Source of the DNA: an uncultured Helicobacter sp.
GTDB taxonomy: Bacteria; Campylobacterota; Campylobacteria; Campylobacterales; Helicobacteraceae
Direction of reading: 5' to 3'
Assembly: GCF_947367035.1 (NCBI RefSeq)
Contig: NZ_CANBCA010000004.1
Location: 25,762-89,761 of the forward strand
DNA length: 64,000 bases
In this document: positions 9,496-18,109 of the stretch, one piece after another
Numbering within the stretch: position 1 is the first letter of the stretch
Layout: each line of letters starts with the position of its first letter
Notes under the pieces: model-generated
What the model was told of the DNA's origin: nothing
Database searches by the model: none
What the model saw: only the letters and a program-made list of their open reading frames with translations
Program-made: the position numbers and the translations under genes

Positions 9496-9909
9496 ATGAA
9501 AGGAATCATTGAAAAGGCATTTATTCAAGCTATGCAGGATACGCTTGAGAAAACACCCGCGCCTTGTAATAATAAACTTTTGTGTGGTTATCTCTCTAGT
9601 ATCGATCTTATTTTTGACGATGATACAAAAGGGACGGTTACTTTTGTGAGCTCTAAAGAGTTTTTAAATGTTTTATCCTTTGGGTTATTTGGGGAAAATG
9701 CAAAAGATGATTTAAGTCTGCAAGACCTCTCGCAAGAATTAGCGAACTTGACGATTGGGCTTAGTAAAGTGCTTGCAATCAAAGAAGGAAAAAGCTTTAA
9801 CATCAAAACTCCACGCGTATTTGGCTATGGAGAATTTCAAGATAAACAATACAATCATTTAAATTTCACGCTTGAGGGCGCTTTATGCTCGCTATTTTTG
9901 CATAGATAA
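9496..9909 (+). CDS. CheX-like chemotaxis protein
   Basis: 137-residue soluble protein resembling the CheC/CheX/FliY phosphatase fold. The segment QELANLTIGLSKVLA (about residues 79-93) matches the family E-x2-N-x2-G active-site motif, and a second glycine-rich strand follows. In Campylobacter jejuni and Helicobacter a gene of this kind sits directly before fliN, as here (9 bases apart). A role in dephosphorylating CheY-P or in switch function is inferred from family and context; enzymatic activity is not demonstrated by sequence. Confidence 0.7.
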   Translation: MKGIIEKAFIQAMQDTLEKTPAPCNNKLLCGYLSSIDLIFDDDTKGTVTFVSSKEFLNVLSFGLFGENAKDDLSLQDLSQELANLTIGLSKVLAIKEGKSFNIKTPRVFGYGEFQDKQYNHLNFTLEGALCSLFLHR

Positions 9910-9918
9910 AGGAAGATT

Positions 9919-10278
9919 ATGTCAGCAGATGAATTTACACTAGCTAAAATTCAAGCACCCAAACAAGAGGATTTGGCGCGATATTTAGACGGAGTTATGA
10001 ATAATTATAGCGGGCTTTTGGATATGGGAGTGATTTTCAAATCCGATTTGGGCGCTACAAAAATACCTTTGTTAGACATTTTGCGTTTTGAAAAGGGTTC
10101 TATTATTGACTTGCAAAAACCTGCAGGTGAGAGTGTAGAGATTTATATTAATGGACGCATTATCGGCAAAGGCGAAGTAATGGTCTATGAAAAAAACTTA
10201 GCCATTCGTGTCAATGAAATCTTAGATTCTAATGCCATTATTTATTACTTGACTAGAGAGAGTATTAGCACGGTATGA
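9919..10278 (+). CDS. fliN: flagellar motor switch protein FliN
   Basis: C-ring component of the flagellar switch that binds CheY-P and FliM. Of 119 residues, the C-terminal 75 form a SpoA domain, with FKSDLGATKIPLLDILRFEK followed by a GESVEIYINGRIIGKGEV segment. Length matches short FliN proteins, as opposed to the long FliY. The start has GGAAG upstream. It overlaps fliO by four bases (ATGA). Confidence 0.92.
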   Translation: MSADEFTLAKIQAPKQEDLARYLDGVMNNYSGLLDMGVIFKSDLGATKIPLLDILRFEKGSIIDLQKPAGESVEIYINGRIIGKGEVMVYEKNLAIRVNEILDSNAIIYYLTRESISTV

Positions 10279-10799
10279 AAGTGGTTTTGGCACTTTTGTG
10301 CGGATTATGTTTCTTTTGTACAATCTTAAGTGCAAATAGCACAATAAGTGAAAATAATACAACTAAACCTTTATTACAGGGAATGAAGCCTGATTCTGAA
10401 TCTTTAAAGTTTCCTTTTGAAACAGGGAAATCACCCCTGGAGAGTGTGAATATGCTGCAATACTTCGGTGTGATTCTAATTTTAGTCGGGCTTTTGCTGT
10501 TTTTGTGGTATGTGAAAAATCGCTTGAATGCTCCTCAAATCAAATCCTCTAAAGCCAATGTATTGGGAGCATTATTTGATAAAGGGGATTTGCAAAGTGT
10601 TGTGCAAGTGCAGTCTGTTACGACATTAGGATTCAATAGTAAGCTAGTGATATTTGAAGCGTATAATAGGCGATATTTAGTGGTTTTAAGTCCTAATGAT
10701 GCAACACTATTAGATTCTTATAATGTAGAATTGTTAGAGAGTGGAGCGCAAGAATTTAAGGAACTATTAGAGCAAGAGATACCCAGTGAAGCGAAATAG
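10275..10799 (+). CDS. fliO: FliO-like flagellar export protein
   Basis: 174 residues: a probable N-terminal signal or membrane helix (residues 2-20), a short polar region, a membrane helix at about 57-80 (GVILILVGLLLFLWYV) and a cytoplasmic beta-rich tail. This layout and the position directly after fliN match the gene identified as FliO in H. pylori (HP0583 type), which supports assembly of the flagellar export gate. Sequence conservation of FliO is weak, so the name rests largely on architecture and gene order. Confidence 0.7.
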   Translation: MKVVLALLCGLCFFCTILSANSTISENNTTKPLLQGMKPDSESLKFPFETGKSPLESVNMLQYFGVILILVGLLLFLWYVKNRLNAPQIKSSKANVLGALFDKGDLQSVVQVQSVTTLGFNSKLVIFEAYNRRYLVVLSPNDATLLDSYNVELLESGAQEFKELLEQEIPSEAK

Positions 10800-11550
10800 C
10801 TTTCTTGCGCTTTTTTTATCTTTAGCCATTCATTTTCTTTTGTTTGCACTCTTGTTGTGGGAATTGCGCGTTGATGATTTTTATCGTCCTCAACAAATGG
10901 GGGTAAAAGAGGGTGAGCGTGTGAGTTTGAAGCATTTTAGATTCTCACAAGGTGGCGAGAATCAAAAGAGAGAAAATGTAGAATCCCAAATTTCAAAACC
11001 AACGCCTCCAAATCCTCCACAAAAGCAGGACAGCAAATCACAAGTTCAGCCAAAGCCCAAGCAGCCAAAACCTGCACCACCTAAGCAAAATAAACCCCCA
11101 AAGCCCTCTGTTAATAATGCGTTAGCACAGAGTCTCTCCAAGCCACAACCACAAAGGAGTGTAGGTGCGCTAGATTCCCCCTCTATCTATGATTTTGGCA
11201 AAGATATGTCTAATCAAGAGGTAAAAGACCTTTATGGTGAAGAGTTTGGTTCGCTTGATGCAGAGCAGAAGCGATTTATAAAGGATAATCTCAGTGGAAT
11301 CGGACGCATTACACAAAGGTATTTAAAATATCCGTCTGTTGCGGGTAGAATGGGACAACAAGGGGATAATATTGTAGAATTTTATTTATATCCCAATGGA
11401 GATATATCCGACTTGAAACTCCTAACACCAAGTGGCTTTAGACTGCTAGATGAAAATAGCATTCACACGATTAAAATTGCCTATAAAGATTATCCTTATC
11501 CAAGCGTGAAAACAAAGATTAGGATTCGGGTGATGTATAGGATTTATTGA
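10786..11550 (+). CDS. TonB-like energy-transducing protein
   Basis: 254 residues with TonB architecture: a single N-terminal membrane anchor (about residues 5-25), a proline/lysine-rich spacer (about 65-125, many PKP and PPK units) and a C-terminal TonB fold ending in YPYPSVKTKIRIRVMYRIY. TonB proteins couple the proton-motive force, through ExbB and ExbD, to outer-membrane receptors such as the one at 22198-24153. It starts with GTG inside the end of fliO (14-base overlap). ExbB and ExbD are not in the window. The same position after fliN/fliO is seen in H. pylori. Confidence 0.82.
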   Translation: MKRNSFLALFLSLAIHFLLFALLLWELRVDDFYRPQQMGVKEGERVSLKHFRFSQGGENQKRENVESQISKPTPPNPPQKQDSKSQVQPKPKQPKPAPPKQNKPPKPSVNNALAQSLSKPQPQRSVGALDSPSIYDFGKDMSNQEVKDLYGEEFGSLDAEQKRFIKDNLSGIGRITQRYLKYPSVAGRMGQQGDNIVEFYLYPNGDISDLKLLTPSGFRLLDENSIHTIKIAYKDYPYPSVKTKIRIRVMYRIY

Positions 11551-11554
11551 GATT

Positions 11555-12490
11555 CTATCTCTCAAGATCAAACCTCTGATAAAGTTGCAGAATATATTGC
11601 TCCTCTAACATTTGAGGGTCTATTTCTATCCCTATTGCTTCATCTTTGCTTGATAAAAAGTCTTTAAGCAGAATTCCATTTGGATTTGCTAATTGCCTCC
11701 TATGCTTGACATTGGGAAAATGATAGTTGCAAAATTCAGAGCGAAAAACTTTCTCATAGGGCGAAGAGAAATTTCCCTCATAAGAATCGTAGCCTTTTGA
11801 CATAAGAGATTTTTGTTCTTGTGTAGGGTTGTTTATAATAAAACTATGATGAAATTTCCCAAAATTTTTGTTTTGCGTAACGATTCTTTCAAAAAATTTC
11901 ATTCTCCCACTTCGTAACATTTTTTGGTCTCCAGCTCTTTGGTAAATTCCTCTTGTGTGGGTATTTGCTACATAAATTTGATTGTCTTTTACAAAGAAAT
12001 CTATACGTGAGAGTGCTAAAACATCCCATTTATTTCTAGGCAAATAAAAACTCTTATAAAGATTCTTTGCGTCATAGAGATGATCCACATCAATCTTAAT
12101 AAACCATTCACCTTTAGGAATAAAAGAGAGAACGAAATTATAATAATTATAAAGCTTGTTTTCCTCTTTTGTTGGATTATGGATTTGCACATTATAAGGA
12201 TATTTTGCAGGAATAAAACTAGGATAGGATTTGCAAAATTCTAAGATAATCTCCTCACTTCCATCATCGCAATCATTATATCCAATCACACCTCTTTGGA
12301 TTGCAGGTAAAATAGAATCCAAACTTGCCCTTAGAGTTCTTGCCTCATTTTTCACACGTATATAAGCCCAAGGGTTTAAAGGGGATTTAGGATTGCTAGA
12401 GTTTTTATCAAAGTTAAAGAATCCAAAATGTGTGCAAGGATTGTTTGGGTTTGTTTCTATAAATTGCCCCCCCCCCCGCAGAAGTGCCAA
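11555..12490 (-). CDS. CgtA-like beta-1,4-N-acetylgalactosaminyltransferase, catalytic part, preceded by a G11 tract
   Basis: 311 codons that closely follow remembered Campylobacter jejuni CgtA, which adds GalNAc to sialylated lipooligosaccharide. The matching blocks are [17 protein letters not shown] (about residues 34-50), [20 protein letters not shown] and WFIKIDVDH, whose DVDH (134-137) is the metal-binding DxD. The frame opens with TTG at 12490, and only four codons later enters an 11-G tract encoding RGGG. CgtA proteins normally have about 65 more N-terminal residues. Those are found in the ORF at 12500-12805, in the same frame but cut off by one TAA. Whether translation restarts at the TTG (AAGG 6 bases before it) or the gene is disrupted is open. 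Last gene of the glycan operon. Confidence 0.8.
   Translation of the reverse strand: MALLRGGGQFIETNPNNPCTHFGFFNFDKNSSNPKSPLNPWAYIRVKNEARTLRASLDSILPAIQRGVIGYNDCDDGSEEIILEFCKSYPSFIPAKYPYNVQIHNPTKEENKLYNYYNFVLSFIPKGEWFIKIDVDHLYDAKNLYKSFYLPRNKWDVLALSRIDFFVKDNQIYVANTHTRGIYQRAGDQKMLRSGRMKFFERIVTQNKNFGKFHHSFIINNPTQEQKSLMSKGYDSYEGNFSSPYEKVFRSEFCNYHFPNVKHRRQLANPNGILLKDFLSSKDEAIGIEIDPQMLEEQYILQLYQRFDLER
12467..12477. repeat. 11-base C tract (G11 in the coding sense)
   Basis: Uninterrupted run of 11 C on the plus strand, inside the CgtA-like gene at the position where C. jejuni cgtA also carries a phase-variable G run. Length changes would shift the reading frame of the catalytic part. Confidence 0.9.
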
Positions 12491-12499
12491 GCAATACCT

Positions 12500-12805
12500 T
12501 TAGTTTAAGGCTTTTTGTGATTCTACAACATAAGGCTTAGAAGTTTTAGAATCATTTGTAATTTTAATCCTCTCTTGTATTTCTAAACCTTGCTCTTTGG
12601 CAAAGTTAAGGGCTAGGAAATCCTCGTTATTAAAGGAATGGATTAGATTGTGAATAGGTTTAGGGATAAAAGAATCTATCTTATCTCTTGTGATTGTAAT
12701 ACAGCGATTTTCTATCTTTTTGCGTAAGCTTTGGCGCAAAGGCTTGATAGGAATAAAGGCGCAAAGGAATTTTGCCAAGTATCTTTTAAAAGCAATAATT
12801 ATCAT
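12500..12805 (-). pseudogene. N-terminal portion of the CgtA-like gene, ended by an in-frame TAA
   Basis: 101 codons starting immediately after the upstream glycosyltransferase stop (TAA then ATG). The first 70 residues resemble the N-terminus of C. jejuni CgtA: FLCAFIPIKPLRQSLRKK, then ITRDKIDSFIPKP and NNEDFLALN. It stops after KALN, and the catalytic ORF follows in the same frame after nine bases. Reading the other frame just past KALN gives [11 protein letters not shown], which fits the CgtA pattern better. This suggests that a two-base insertion created the stop and that the present G11 length brings the frame back. It could still be a real short peptide gene. Confidence 0.6.
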
Positions 12806-13951
12806 TTAATCCCCTGAAATTTGATTTGTATGTGGATTGCTAGATTGCAAGGAGAGTAGAAAATCGTAGAAATTTTTAGTGATTATTTTGTAATCCATTC
12901 TTTTTTGTGCATTTTTGAAAGTCGCTTGTTTTTTATCTAATAAATGTTCTTTGGGCGTATTTAAAATTTTTTCTAGGCTTTGTGTGATGGCATTAAGGTT
13001 ATTTTGCGTAAAAAACGCAGTGTATTTATCAAAGAGGCGCAAATATTCGGGTAAATCGTTTAAGAGTGGAATCACACCATTACCTGCATATTCCATTGCT
13101 TTAATCGGAGAGGAGACACTATAAAGAGGTGTGTTGGGGATAATACCTAATCCAACATCATAAGTGCTTAACCTTGTCACAAGACTGCTAAAAGGCAAGG
13201 GTGGGTGTAGAGAGATTCTCGTATCTTTAATGGTGATTTGTCGGATTTTTTCTACTTCTTGATTGGAGCTACCACTAAAAATATCCAAACTAAACTCTCC
13301 TTTTACTTTGGAAATCGCCTCTATTATCTTTGCTAATTCTCTGTTTTCATCTATTGCGCCGATGTAAATTAACTTTAAGGGTTGGTTTATAGAAGTAATG
13401 TTGCGCATAATGGCTTCATCGTTTAAAAGCTCAAAGTCAATCCCATTTGGTAGTGAAAAGATTGGAATATTTAACTTGTGGAGAGATTTAAAATGCAAAG
13501 TAGAGCCAACATAAGCAAGACATTTATTGAGGATTTTATTATGTAAAAAAAACTTGATTTTATATTCTATGGTTTTGCGCCATATCGCCTTTTTATCTCT
13601 CTTAGCTTCATAAAGTCGGCGGTAATCGTGCGGAAAAGTTTCCCAAAAAATCACTTGTTTGTGGAAAGGTAAAATTTGTTTTGCGATTCCATAAAAGTTG
13701 CGCACGATGATGAAGTTATAGTCTAGTAAATTTCCTCCAAGATTCATAAAATTTTGGATAAATTTTCTGTGCTTCGTAGAATAGGGCAAGATAAAACGAT
13801 TATTTTCAAAGCAAGGCTTGTATGCTTTGGAATCCTTGGTAAAATAGACGCAATGCACCTCTGCATATTCTAAAAGATATTTTTCAAAGACACCTTTTAT
13901 AGATGTTTCTTCCTCGTTGTAGGTTTTATCGGTAATGCAGAGAATACGCAT
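12806..13951 (-). CDS. GT4-type glycosyltransferase
   Basis: 381 residues with a two-Rossmann (GT-B) layout. The C-terminal half shows LKLIYIGAIDENRELAKIIEAI, then the nucleotide-sugar-binding stretch SPIKAMEYAGNGVIPLL (about residues 285-301), whose Glu corresponds to the E of the GT4 EX7E region. It probably transfers a sugar from a nucleotide donor at the cytoplasmic membrane. The ATG at 13951 follows the GT2 gene without a gap. The sugar cannot be named. Confidence 0.82.
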   Translation of the reverse strand: MRILCITDKTYNEEETSIKGVFEKYLLEYAEVHCVYFTKDSKAYKPCFENNRFILPYSTKHRKFIQNFMNLGGNLLDYNFIIVRNFYGIAKQILPFHKQVIFWETFPHDYRRLYEAKRDKKAIWRKTIEYKIKFFLHNKILNKCLAYVGSTLHFKSLHKLNIPIFSLPNGIDFELLNDEAIMRNITSINQPLKLIYIGAIDENRELAKIIEAISKVKGEFSLDIFSGSSNQEVEKIRQITIKDTRISLHPPLPFSSLVTRLSTYDVGLGIIPNTPLYSVSSPIKAMEYAGNGVIPLLNDLPEYLRLFDKYTAFFTQNNLNAITQSLEKILNTPKEHLLDKKQATFKNAQKRMDYKIITKNFYDFLLSLQSSNPHTNQISGD

Positions 13952-14965
13952 TTATTTCCTTGTAAATTTAGATTTTAAATATCGTTTCATTCTCTTTGGG
14001 AATCCATAAAGTCTAGGAAAGTAGATAGAAAATCTCCTTTTTATACTCAAAAAATGAGCATAAGGCAACAGATTTTCTTTAGAGATTCCTAAATCCTTAG
14101 AATAGCCAAAAATTTTTATCCACTCCATAATCAACATAAGAAATACAGATATTTGCTCTTTGATATGGTTTTGAATAATGGGGGAATCATAGCAAGTTAA
14201 GAGATTATTGTAATGCTGAATGATTGTATAATAACTAGTTATTTTTTTCTTTATATAGGCAAATGATATTGGTTGATTGGTTATTGAAGGGATTCCTATA
14301 CGATAATTATAAAAAGGTTTAGAGTTTATATAGATGGTTTGAGACTTTGGAATTATTTCTAGTAGATAAGGATTGTCTTCGTGTATAATGTTTGGTATAA
14401 ATATTGCTTTGGAGGTAAAGATAAAATTTGCCTTAAAAACAAAGTTTTGAATTGTATGTAAATTTCTCTTTCCTAAAGCTTCTATCAAATAAGGAGGTGG
14501 GACAATAGTTTCCCAAATAGATTTATCTCTTAAATAATAATTCTCTACTAAGGTTTTTTGTTGATTCAGATTTACTTTAAAGATAGAATCGCTCATTATA
14601 ACATCTATTGAATTTAGAGAGATGATATTGACAAAGGTTTGCAACGCATCTTTCTCCCAATAATCATCAGAATCCAAAAACAAAACATAAGAGTTATCTC
14701 CTAGCCCTTGCCATTTTTGTTTAGCCGCCTTTAGCCCTAAATTTCTTGCTTCGGATAGTCCGTGATTCTCTTGCGAAATGAGCGTAAATCTTGTATCTTT
14801 ACTTGTATATTCTTGTGCGATTTTTCCACTAGAATCTGTGCTGCCGTCATTAACTAAAATTGCTTCAAAGTTGGAATAGGTTTGATTTAAGACGGAATCT
14901 AGACATTGAGTCAAATAGGATTCTACATTATAAATAGGGAGAATAATATAGAATTTAGTTTGCAT
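13952..14965 (-). CDS. GT2-family glycosyltransferase
   Basis: 337 residues with a classical GT-A domain at the N-terminus: IILPIYNVESYLTQCLDSVL, then ILVNDGSTDSSG (donor-binding Asp), then GLSEARNLGLKAA and VLFLDSDDYW (the DxD metal site near residue 117). The last 150 residues are basic and hydrophobic and may contact the membrane. The ATG at 14965 lies 11 bases inside the end of the preceding gene. Acceptor and sugar unknown. Confidence 0.9.
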   Translation of the reverse strand: MQTKFYIILPIYNVESYLTQCLDSVLNQTYSNFEAILVNDGSTDSSGKIAQEYTSKDTRFTLISQENHGLSEARNLGLKAAKQKWQGLGDNSYVLFLDSDDYWEKDALQTFVNIISLNSIDVIMSDSIFKVNLNQQKTLVENYYLRDKSIWETIVPPPYLIEALGKRNLHTIQNFVFKANFIFTSKAIFIPNIIHEDNPYLLEIIPKSQTIYINSKPFYNYRIGIPSITNQPISFAYIKKKITSYYTIIQHYNNLLTCYDSPIIQNHIKEQISVFLMLIMEWIKIFGYSKDLGISKENLLPYAHFLSIKRRFSIYFPRLYGFPKRMKRYLKSKFTRK

Positions 14966-16373
14966 TTTTGCTCCTAATTAAATTTTGAATTACATCTTTC
15001 ATTTTTTCATTATAAGCAGTGTCGCTGCTTAAGAGAGTAAAGTTTGAGACTATCTCGCTAAAATCTGAATAAATAGGAGTTGCCCCCCCCCCCTCAATTT
15101 TTGTTATTGCTTCTTGAAGTGAATCTTTGGAAGTAATTTTAAAGGATTCTTTCAATAATTCTAAAAACAATACATTTTCTCCAAATATTATAATGGGTTT
15201 TTTGTGCAATGCAACTGCTTCTAATAAAGCAGAGCCACAGATTGAAGCCACGGCTTTTGCATTTTTTATTAATGTGTTGCTTGGGGTATTAATATCTATT
15301 AAAGTGGTATTTGGGAGTGAGAGTATTTGTTGATAAGACTTTGGACTTCTAAACTCGTGAATATTTTTCAAAAAATAATCATATCTATCGTAACAAAAAA
15401 ATTGACTCGGATGTTCTTTGATATATAGTTTCCAGCCTTTTGGTAAGCATTCAGATAACCATTGAATAATTGAGAGTTGTGAATTTAAAGTTGTTGTCGC
15501 CATAATGCTAGCTTCTGGCTCTTGATGTAGCGAATAGTAAATATAGTTTTCTTCTGAAGGTTGGAGAGATATTTTGTCGTATAGTCTTTTAAGATCTTTT
15601 ACATATAGACTAGCCGCAAATATCTCGTGCTTCTCTAGTAATGGCTGTTTAACAAAAGCCCTTTTGTATTTTTTGTAAGGAGACCTGAAAAGATTAGTAA
15701 TCAAATACGGAAAAGTTCGGACTTGGCTTTTAAAAAAGAATTTATATGGATTTGAAAAACCAATTTTTTTTCTTTTGAATAAGTTTTTTTGATAATATTC
15801 TTGTAACCCATCTATAAAAGCATATATGTGATGATGCGTTGGGCTATTGTTGAGTTTAATAAAATCTTTTGAGTTAAGTAGTATAACTTGTGTAATAGAA
15901 GTGTTGCCATATCCTAAAGGATTATTGATATTAAAAGTAGGAATATTTTTGGAAATTCCAATATCAACAGGAATGCAATCATAAGGCATTGAGTGATTTT
16001 GCCCTACTAAAAAACAAGCGTCTATTGCGTGAGATTCAAAAATTTCTAGCCAATAGGAAAGAGCAATAAAATATTTTTGCTGGATAATTCCCATATCTGT
16101 GAATTGTCTTTGTAGTCCGTGTTCAATTTTTAATTGAGTTGCCCTATATTTTTCTATGTGTGCATAGGTTAAATTATAATTGTTTTTGTAGTTGTTCTCA
16201 AAACCTTGCCTTGTCGTAAAAGATAGATAATGTTTGCAATGATTTCCATATTTGGCTTTTACTACTTCAATGTCTCTAGCAACTAAGCAAATGATATCGT
16301 ATTGCTCTAAAGGAAAGTATTTATCAATAGAATTGCCAATGTGATTAATGATTATGCAACGAGGTTTTGACAT
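14955..16373 (-). CDS. capsule/surface-polysaccharide biosynthesis protein with a G11 tract
   Basis: 472 residues. The C-terminal half has the pattern of capsule polysaccharide synthesis proteins (Capsule_synth type, related to Kdo transferases): GWKLYIKEHPSQF near residue 320, and SICGSALLEAVALHKKPIII near 385-405. The N-terminal 200 residues are not recognised. An 11-G run encodes GGG at about residues 427-430, so slippage would replace only the final 45 residues and alter the overlap with the next gene. As sequenced the frame is open to the normal end. It starts 3 bases after the preceding stop. Confidence 0.75.
   Translation of the reverse strand: MSKPRCIIINHIGNSIDKYFPLEQYDIICLVARDIEVVKAKYGNHCKHYLSFTTRQGFENNYKNNYNLTYAHIEKYRATQLKIEHGLQRQFTDMGIIQQKYFIALSYWLEIFESHAIDACFLVGQNHSMPYDCIPVDIGISKNIPTFNINNPLGYGNTSITQVILLNSKDFIKLNNSPTHHHIYAFIDGLQEYYQKNLFKRKKIGFSNPYKFFFKSQVRTFPYLITNLFRSPYKKYKRAFVKQPLLEKHEIFAASLYVKDLKRLYDKISLQPSEENYIYYSLHQEPEASIMATTTLNSQLSIIQWLSECLPKGWKLYIKEHPSQFFCYDRYDYFLKNIHEFRSPKSYQQILSLPNTTLIDINTPSNTLIKNAKAVASICGSALLEAVALHKKPIIIFGENVLFLELLKESFKITSKDSLQEAITKIEGGGATPIYSDFSEIVSNFTLLSSDTAYNEKMKDVIQNLIRSKNAN
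15083..15093. repeat. 11-base C tract (G11 in the coding sense)
   Basis: Run of 11 C on the plus strand within the capsule-type gene, about 45 codons before its end. A typical length for slipped-strand phase variation in Helicobacter and Campylobacter. Confidence 0.9.
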
Positions 16374-16376
16374 TTT

Positions 16377-17213
16377 TTATTGTAGCAAGTATTTTTCTTT
16401 GAAATATTGATAAATACTATTTGGATAAGTAGCATTTTTGTCAAGTTGTAAGTCAAACCATTTTGCATTCCAAAGATGATATATATATATATTAGTATTT
16501 ATATTGATTTGTGGTTGCGGAATAATGAAGTTTTTAACATCAAAATAATTAATATCGCAAAAATAATGTGGAGATGCAACAAAAGCCCTTAATTCCTCGT
16601 GTTGTTTAATAAAATTATCTAAAAATTTTGGACCAATGATGCCCCATTGCACTTTATTTGTGAAATTAAACTTTAGAATATTTTTTAATTTTATTTTGCT
16701 TCTATTGTTTTTATTGATAATAGTTTTTTGTGCTTCTGAAATTATCTCTAATAACATAGGAGAATCTTTGGGGGCTTTTATGACACAAGTTGTAATTATA
16801 GAAGAACCCTCTTTATTTCTCTCACTTGCAAAAACAAATGGTGTGGCTAGCGATTCTAGGTTTTGGACACAAATTGTGTCAGTATCCACCCACCACCCAC
16901 CCATTTTATAGAGAATATGGTATCTAAAATAATCACTAAAAGCCGCGATTCCAACATTGCCTCTATCATCAAAAAATATTTTATCTTGCGTAAGTATTTC
17001 GTTCGCATCTTTAATAAAAAAATTAGAAAAATTCTTATGGTATTTTAGCTTTTCTTTGAGGTGCAACATAGACGCATCTTGTGGAGTATAAGTATAAAGC
17101 ACAAAAGAATGATTGCAAGAGAGATAAGAGGCAATACATAAAACTTCCATTGTAGTAATAGCATTTTTGTTTGTATTTTTACTATACCAAAAGCTATGAA
17201 TCGTATTGGACAT
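16377..17213 (-). CDS. glycosyltransferase with DXD sugar-binding region (GT32-like)
   Basis: 278 residues. The motif FSDYFRYHILYKMGGWWVDTD (core residues about 92-112) is the DXD sugar-binding region shared by GT32 and capsular transferases such as alpha-1,6-mannosyltransferase-like enzymes. Start at ATG 17213, with a TATAAT -10 26 bases upstream. It is the first gene of a tightly packed minus-strand set running to 11555. The coding sequence is visibly more A+T-rich than the core genes nearby, suggesting acquisition from elsewhere. Donor and acceptor unknown. Confidence 0.82.
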   Translation of the reverse strand: MSNTIHSFWYSKNTNKNAITTMEVLCIASYLSCNHSFVLYTYTPQDASMLHLKEKLKYHKNFSNFFIKDANEILTQDKIFFDDRGNVGIAAFSDYFRYHILYKMGGWWVDTDTICVQNLESLATPFVFASERNKEGSSIITTCVIKAPKDSPMLLEIISEAQKTIINKNNRSKIKLKNILKFNFTNKVQWGIIGPKFLDNFIKQHEELRAFVASPHYFCDINYFDVKNFIIPQPQININTNIYIYHLWNAKWFDLQLDKNATYPNSIYQYFKEKYLLQ

Positions 17214-17238
17214 ATTTTAAAAATCCTTATTTTTCGGT

Positions 17239-17244
17239 ATTATA
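17239..17244 (-). promoter_or_regulatory. -10 box of the glycan operon
   Basis: Minus-strand TATAAT (context TGCTATAATACC) 26 bases before the ATG at 17213. The plus-strand methyltransferase begins 42 bases away in the other direction, so this 72-base gap holds divergent promoters. Confidence 0.55.
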
Positions 17245-17285
17245 GCATTAATAAAATAATTTTTATTTTAAAAATAGGAGCGAGA

Positions 17286-18098
17286 ATGGGCAACAATAGT
17301 TATGATGAGGATTTTTATCGTTCTCAAATGCAAGAAAGTTACAATTCAGCTAAAGAGGTAATCTCTTATATGAGCGGGGGGGGGGGCTTATTTACTGATA
17401 TAGAGAGTATTATAGATGTTGGCTGTGGTGTTGGGACTTGGCTTAAGGCTTGGACTGATGCTAAACCAAATTTAAAATATTTTGGTATTGATGGTAATGG
17501 TGTAGAAGAGAGTTTATTTTATATTGCTAAAGATTATTATAAGCAAGCAGATTTGACAGCGGATGCTGATGATATTTTTAGGAATGTAATGCAAAATATA
17601 CCAGAATCTGATAAGAAGCCATTTGATTTAGCAGAAAGTTTAGAAGTTGCAGAACATTTAGAAAAGCAATATGCAGAAAATTTTATTAAACTCTTGACAA
17701 TGTTTTCAGATATTGTATTGTTTTCTGCAGCGATTCCTCATCAAGGGGGAACAGAACATATTAATGAACAGCCACCAAAATATTGGGCAGATTTGTTTGC
17801 AAAATTGGATTATGTATGCTTTGATATTTTGCGTAAAAAAATTTGGAATAATGAAAAAATAGGCTTTTGGTATAGACAGAATCTATTATTATTTGTCCAT
17901 AAAAGCAAAACCTACTTATTTGAAGGAAAAGGGTTTAGAGCTGAAGAGCCATTATATATTGTAAGGGCGGAGTATGTAGAATATTATTTTAAATGTTGGC
18001 AAGATAAGTGTAAAGAAAATCCAATAAGAATTTATTGGCGACATCCTACACAATTTTTCCGACATTTATGTGCATTTATTAGAGGTAAAGATATTTGA
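17286..18098 (+). CDS. SAM-dependent methyltransferase with an internal G11 tract
   Basis: 270 residues with a class I methyltransferase fold. Motif I is IIDVGCGVGTWLKA (about residues 40-53), followed by FGIDGNGVEES and an acidic strand, then DLAESLEVAEHLE. I start at ATG 17286 because AGGAG lies 6 bases before it; the longer frame from 17196 overlaps the divergent promoter and gene. An 11-G run (17376-17386) encodes GGGG at about residues 31-34, just before motif I, so any slip would remove the whole catalytic domain. The frame is open as sequenced. Probably methylates a glycan; substrate unknown. Markedly A+T-rich. Confidence 0.85.
   Translation: MGNNSYDEDFYRSQMQESYNSAKEVISYMSGGGGLFTDIESIIDVGCGVGTWLKAWTDAKPNLKYFGIDGNGVEESLFYIAKDYYKQADLTADADDIFRNVMQNIPESDKKPFDLAESLEVAEHLEKQYAENFIKLLTMFSDIVLFSAAIPHQGGTEHINEQPPKYWADLFAKLDYVCFDILRKKIWNNEKIGFWYRQNLLLFVHKSKTYLFEGKGFRAEEPLYIVRAEYVEYYFKCWQDKCKENPIRIYWRHPTQFFRHLCAFIRGKDI
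17376..17386. repeat. 11-base G tract
   Basis: Run of 11 G within the first 35 codons of the methyltransferase. With this length the gene is in frame (ON); a gain or loss of one base would truncate it. Confidence 0.9.
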
Positions 18099-18109
18099 CT
18101 AAATCTAAT

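Noticed and set aside
17196..17285. Upstream extension of the methyltransferase
   Set aside because: Overlaps the start of the divergent gene and its promoter; AGGAG precedes ATG 17286.
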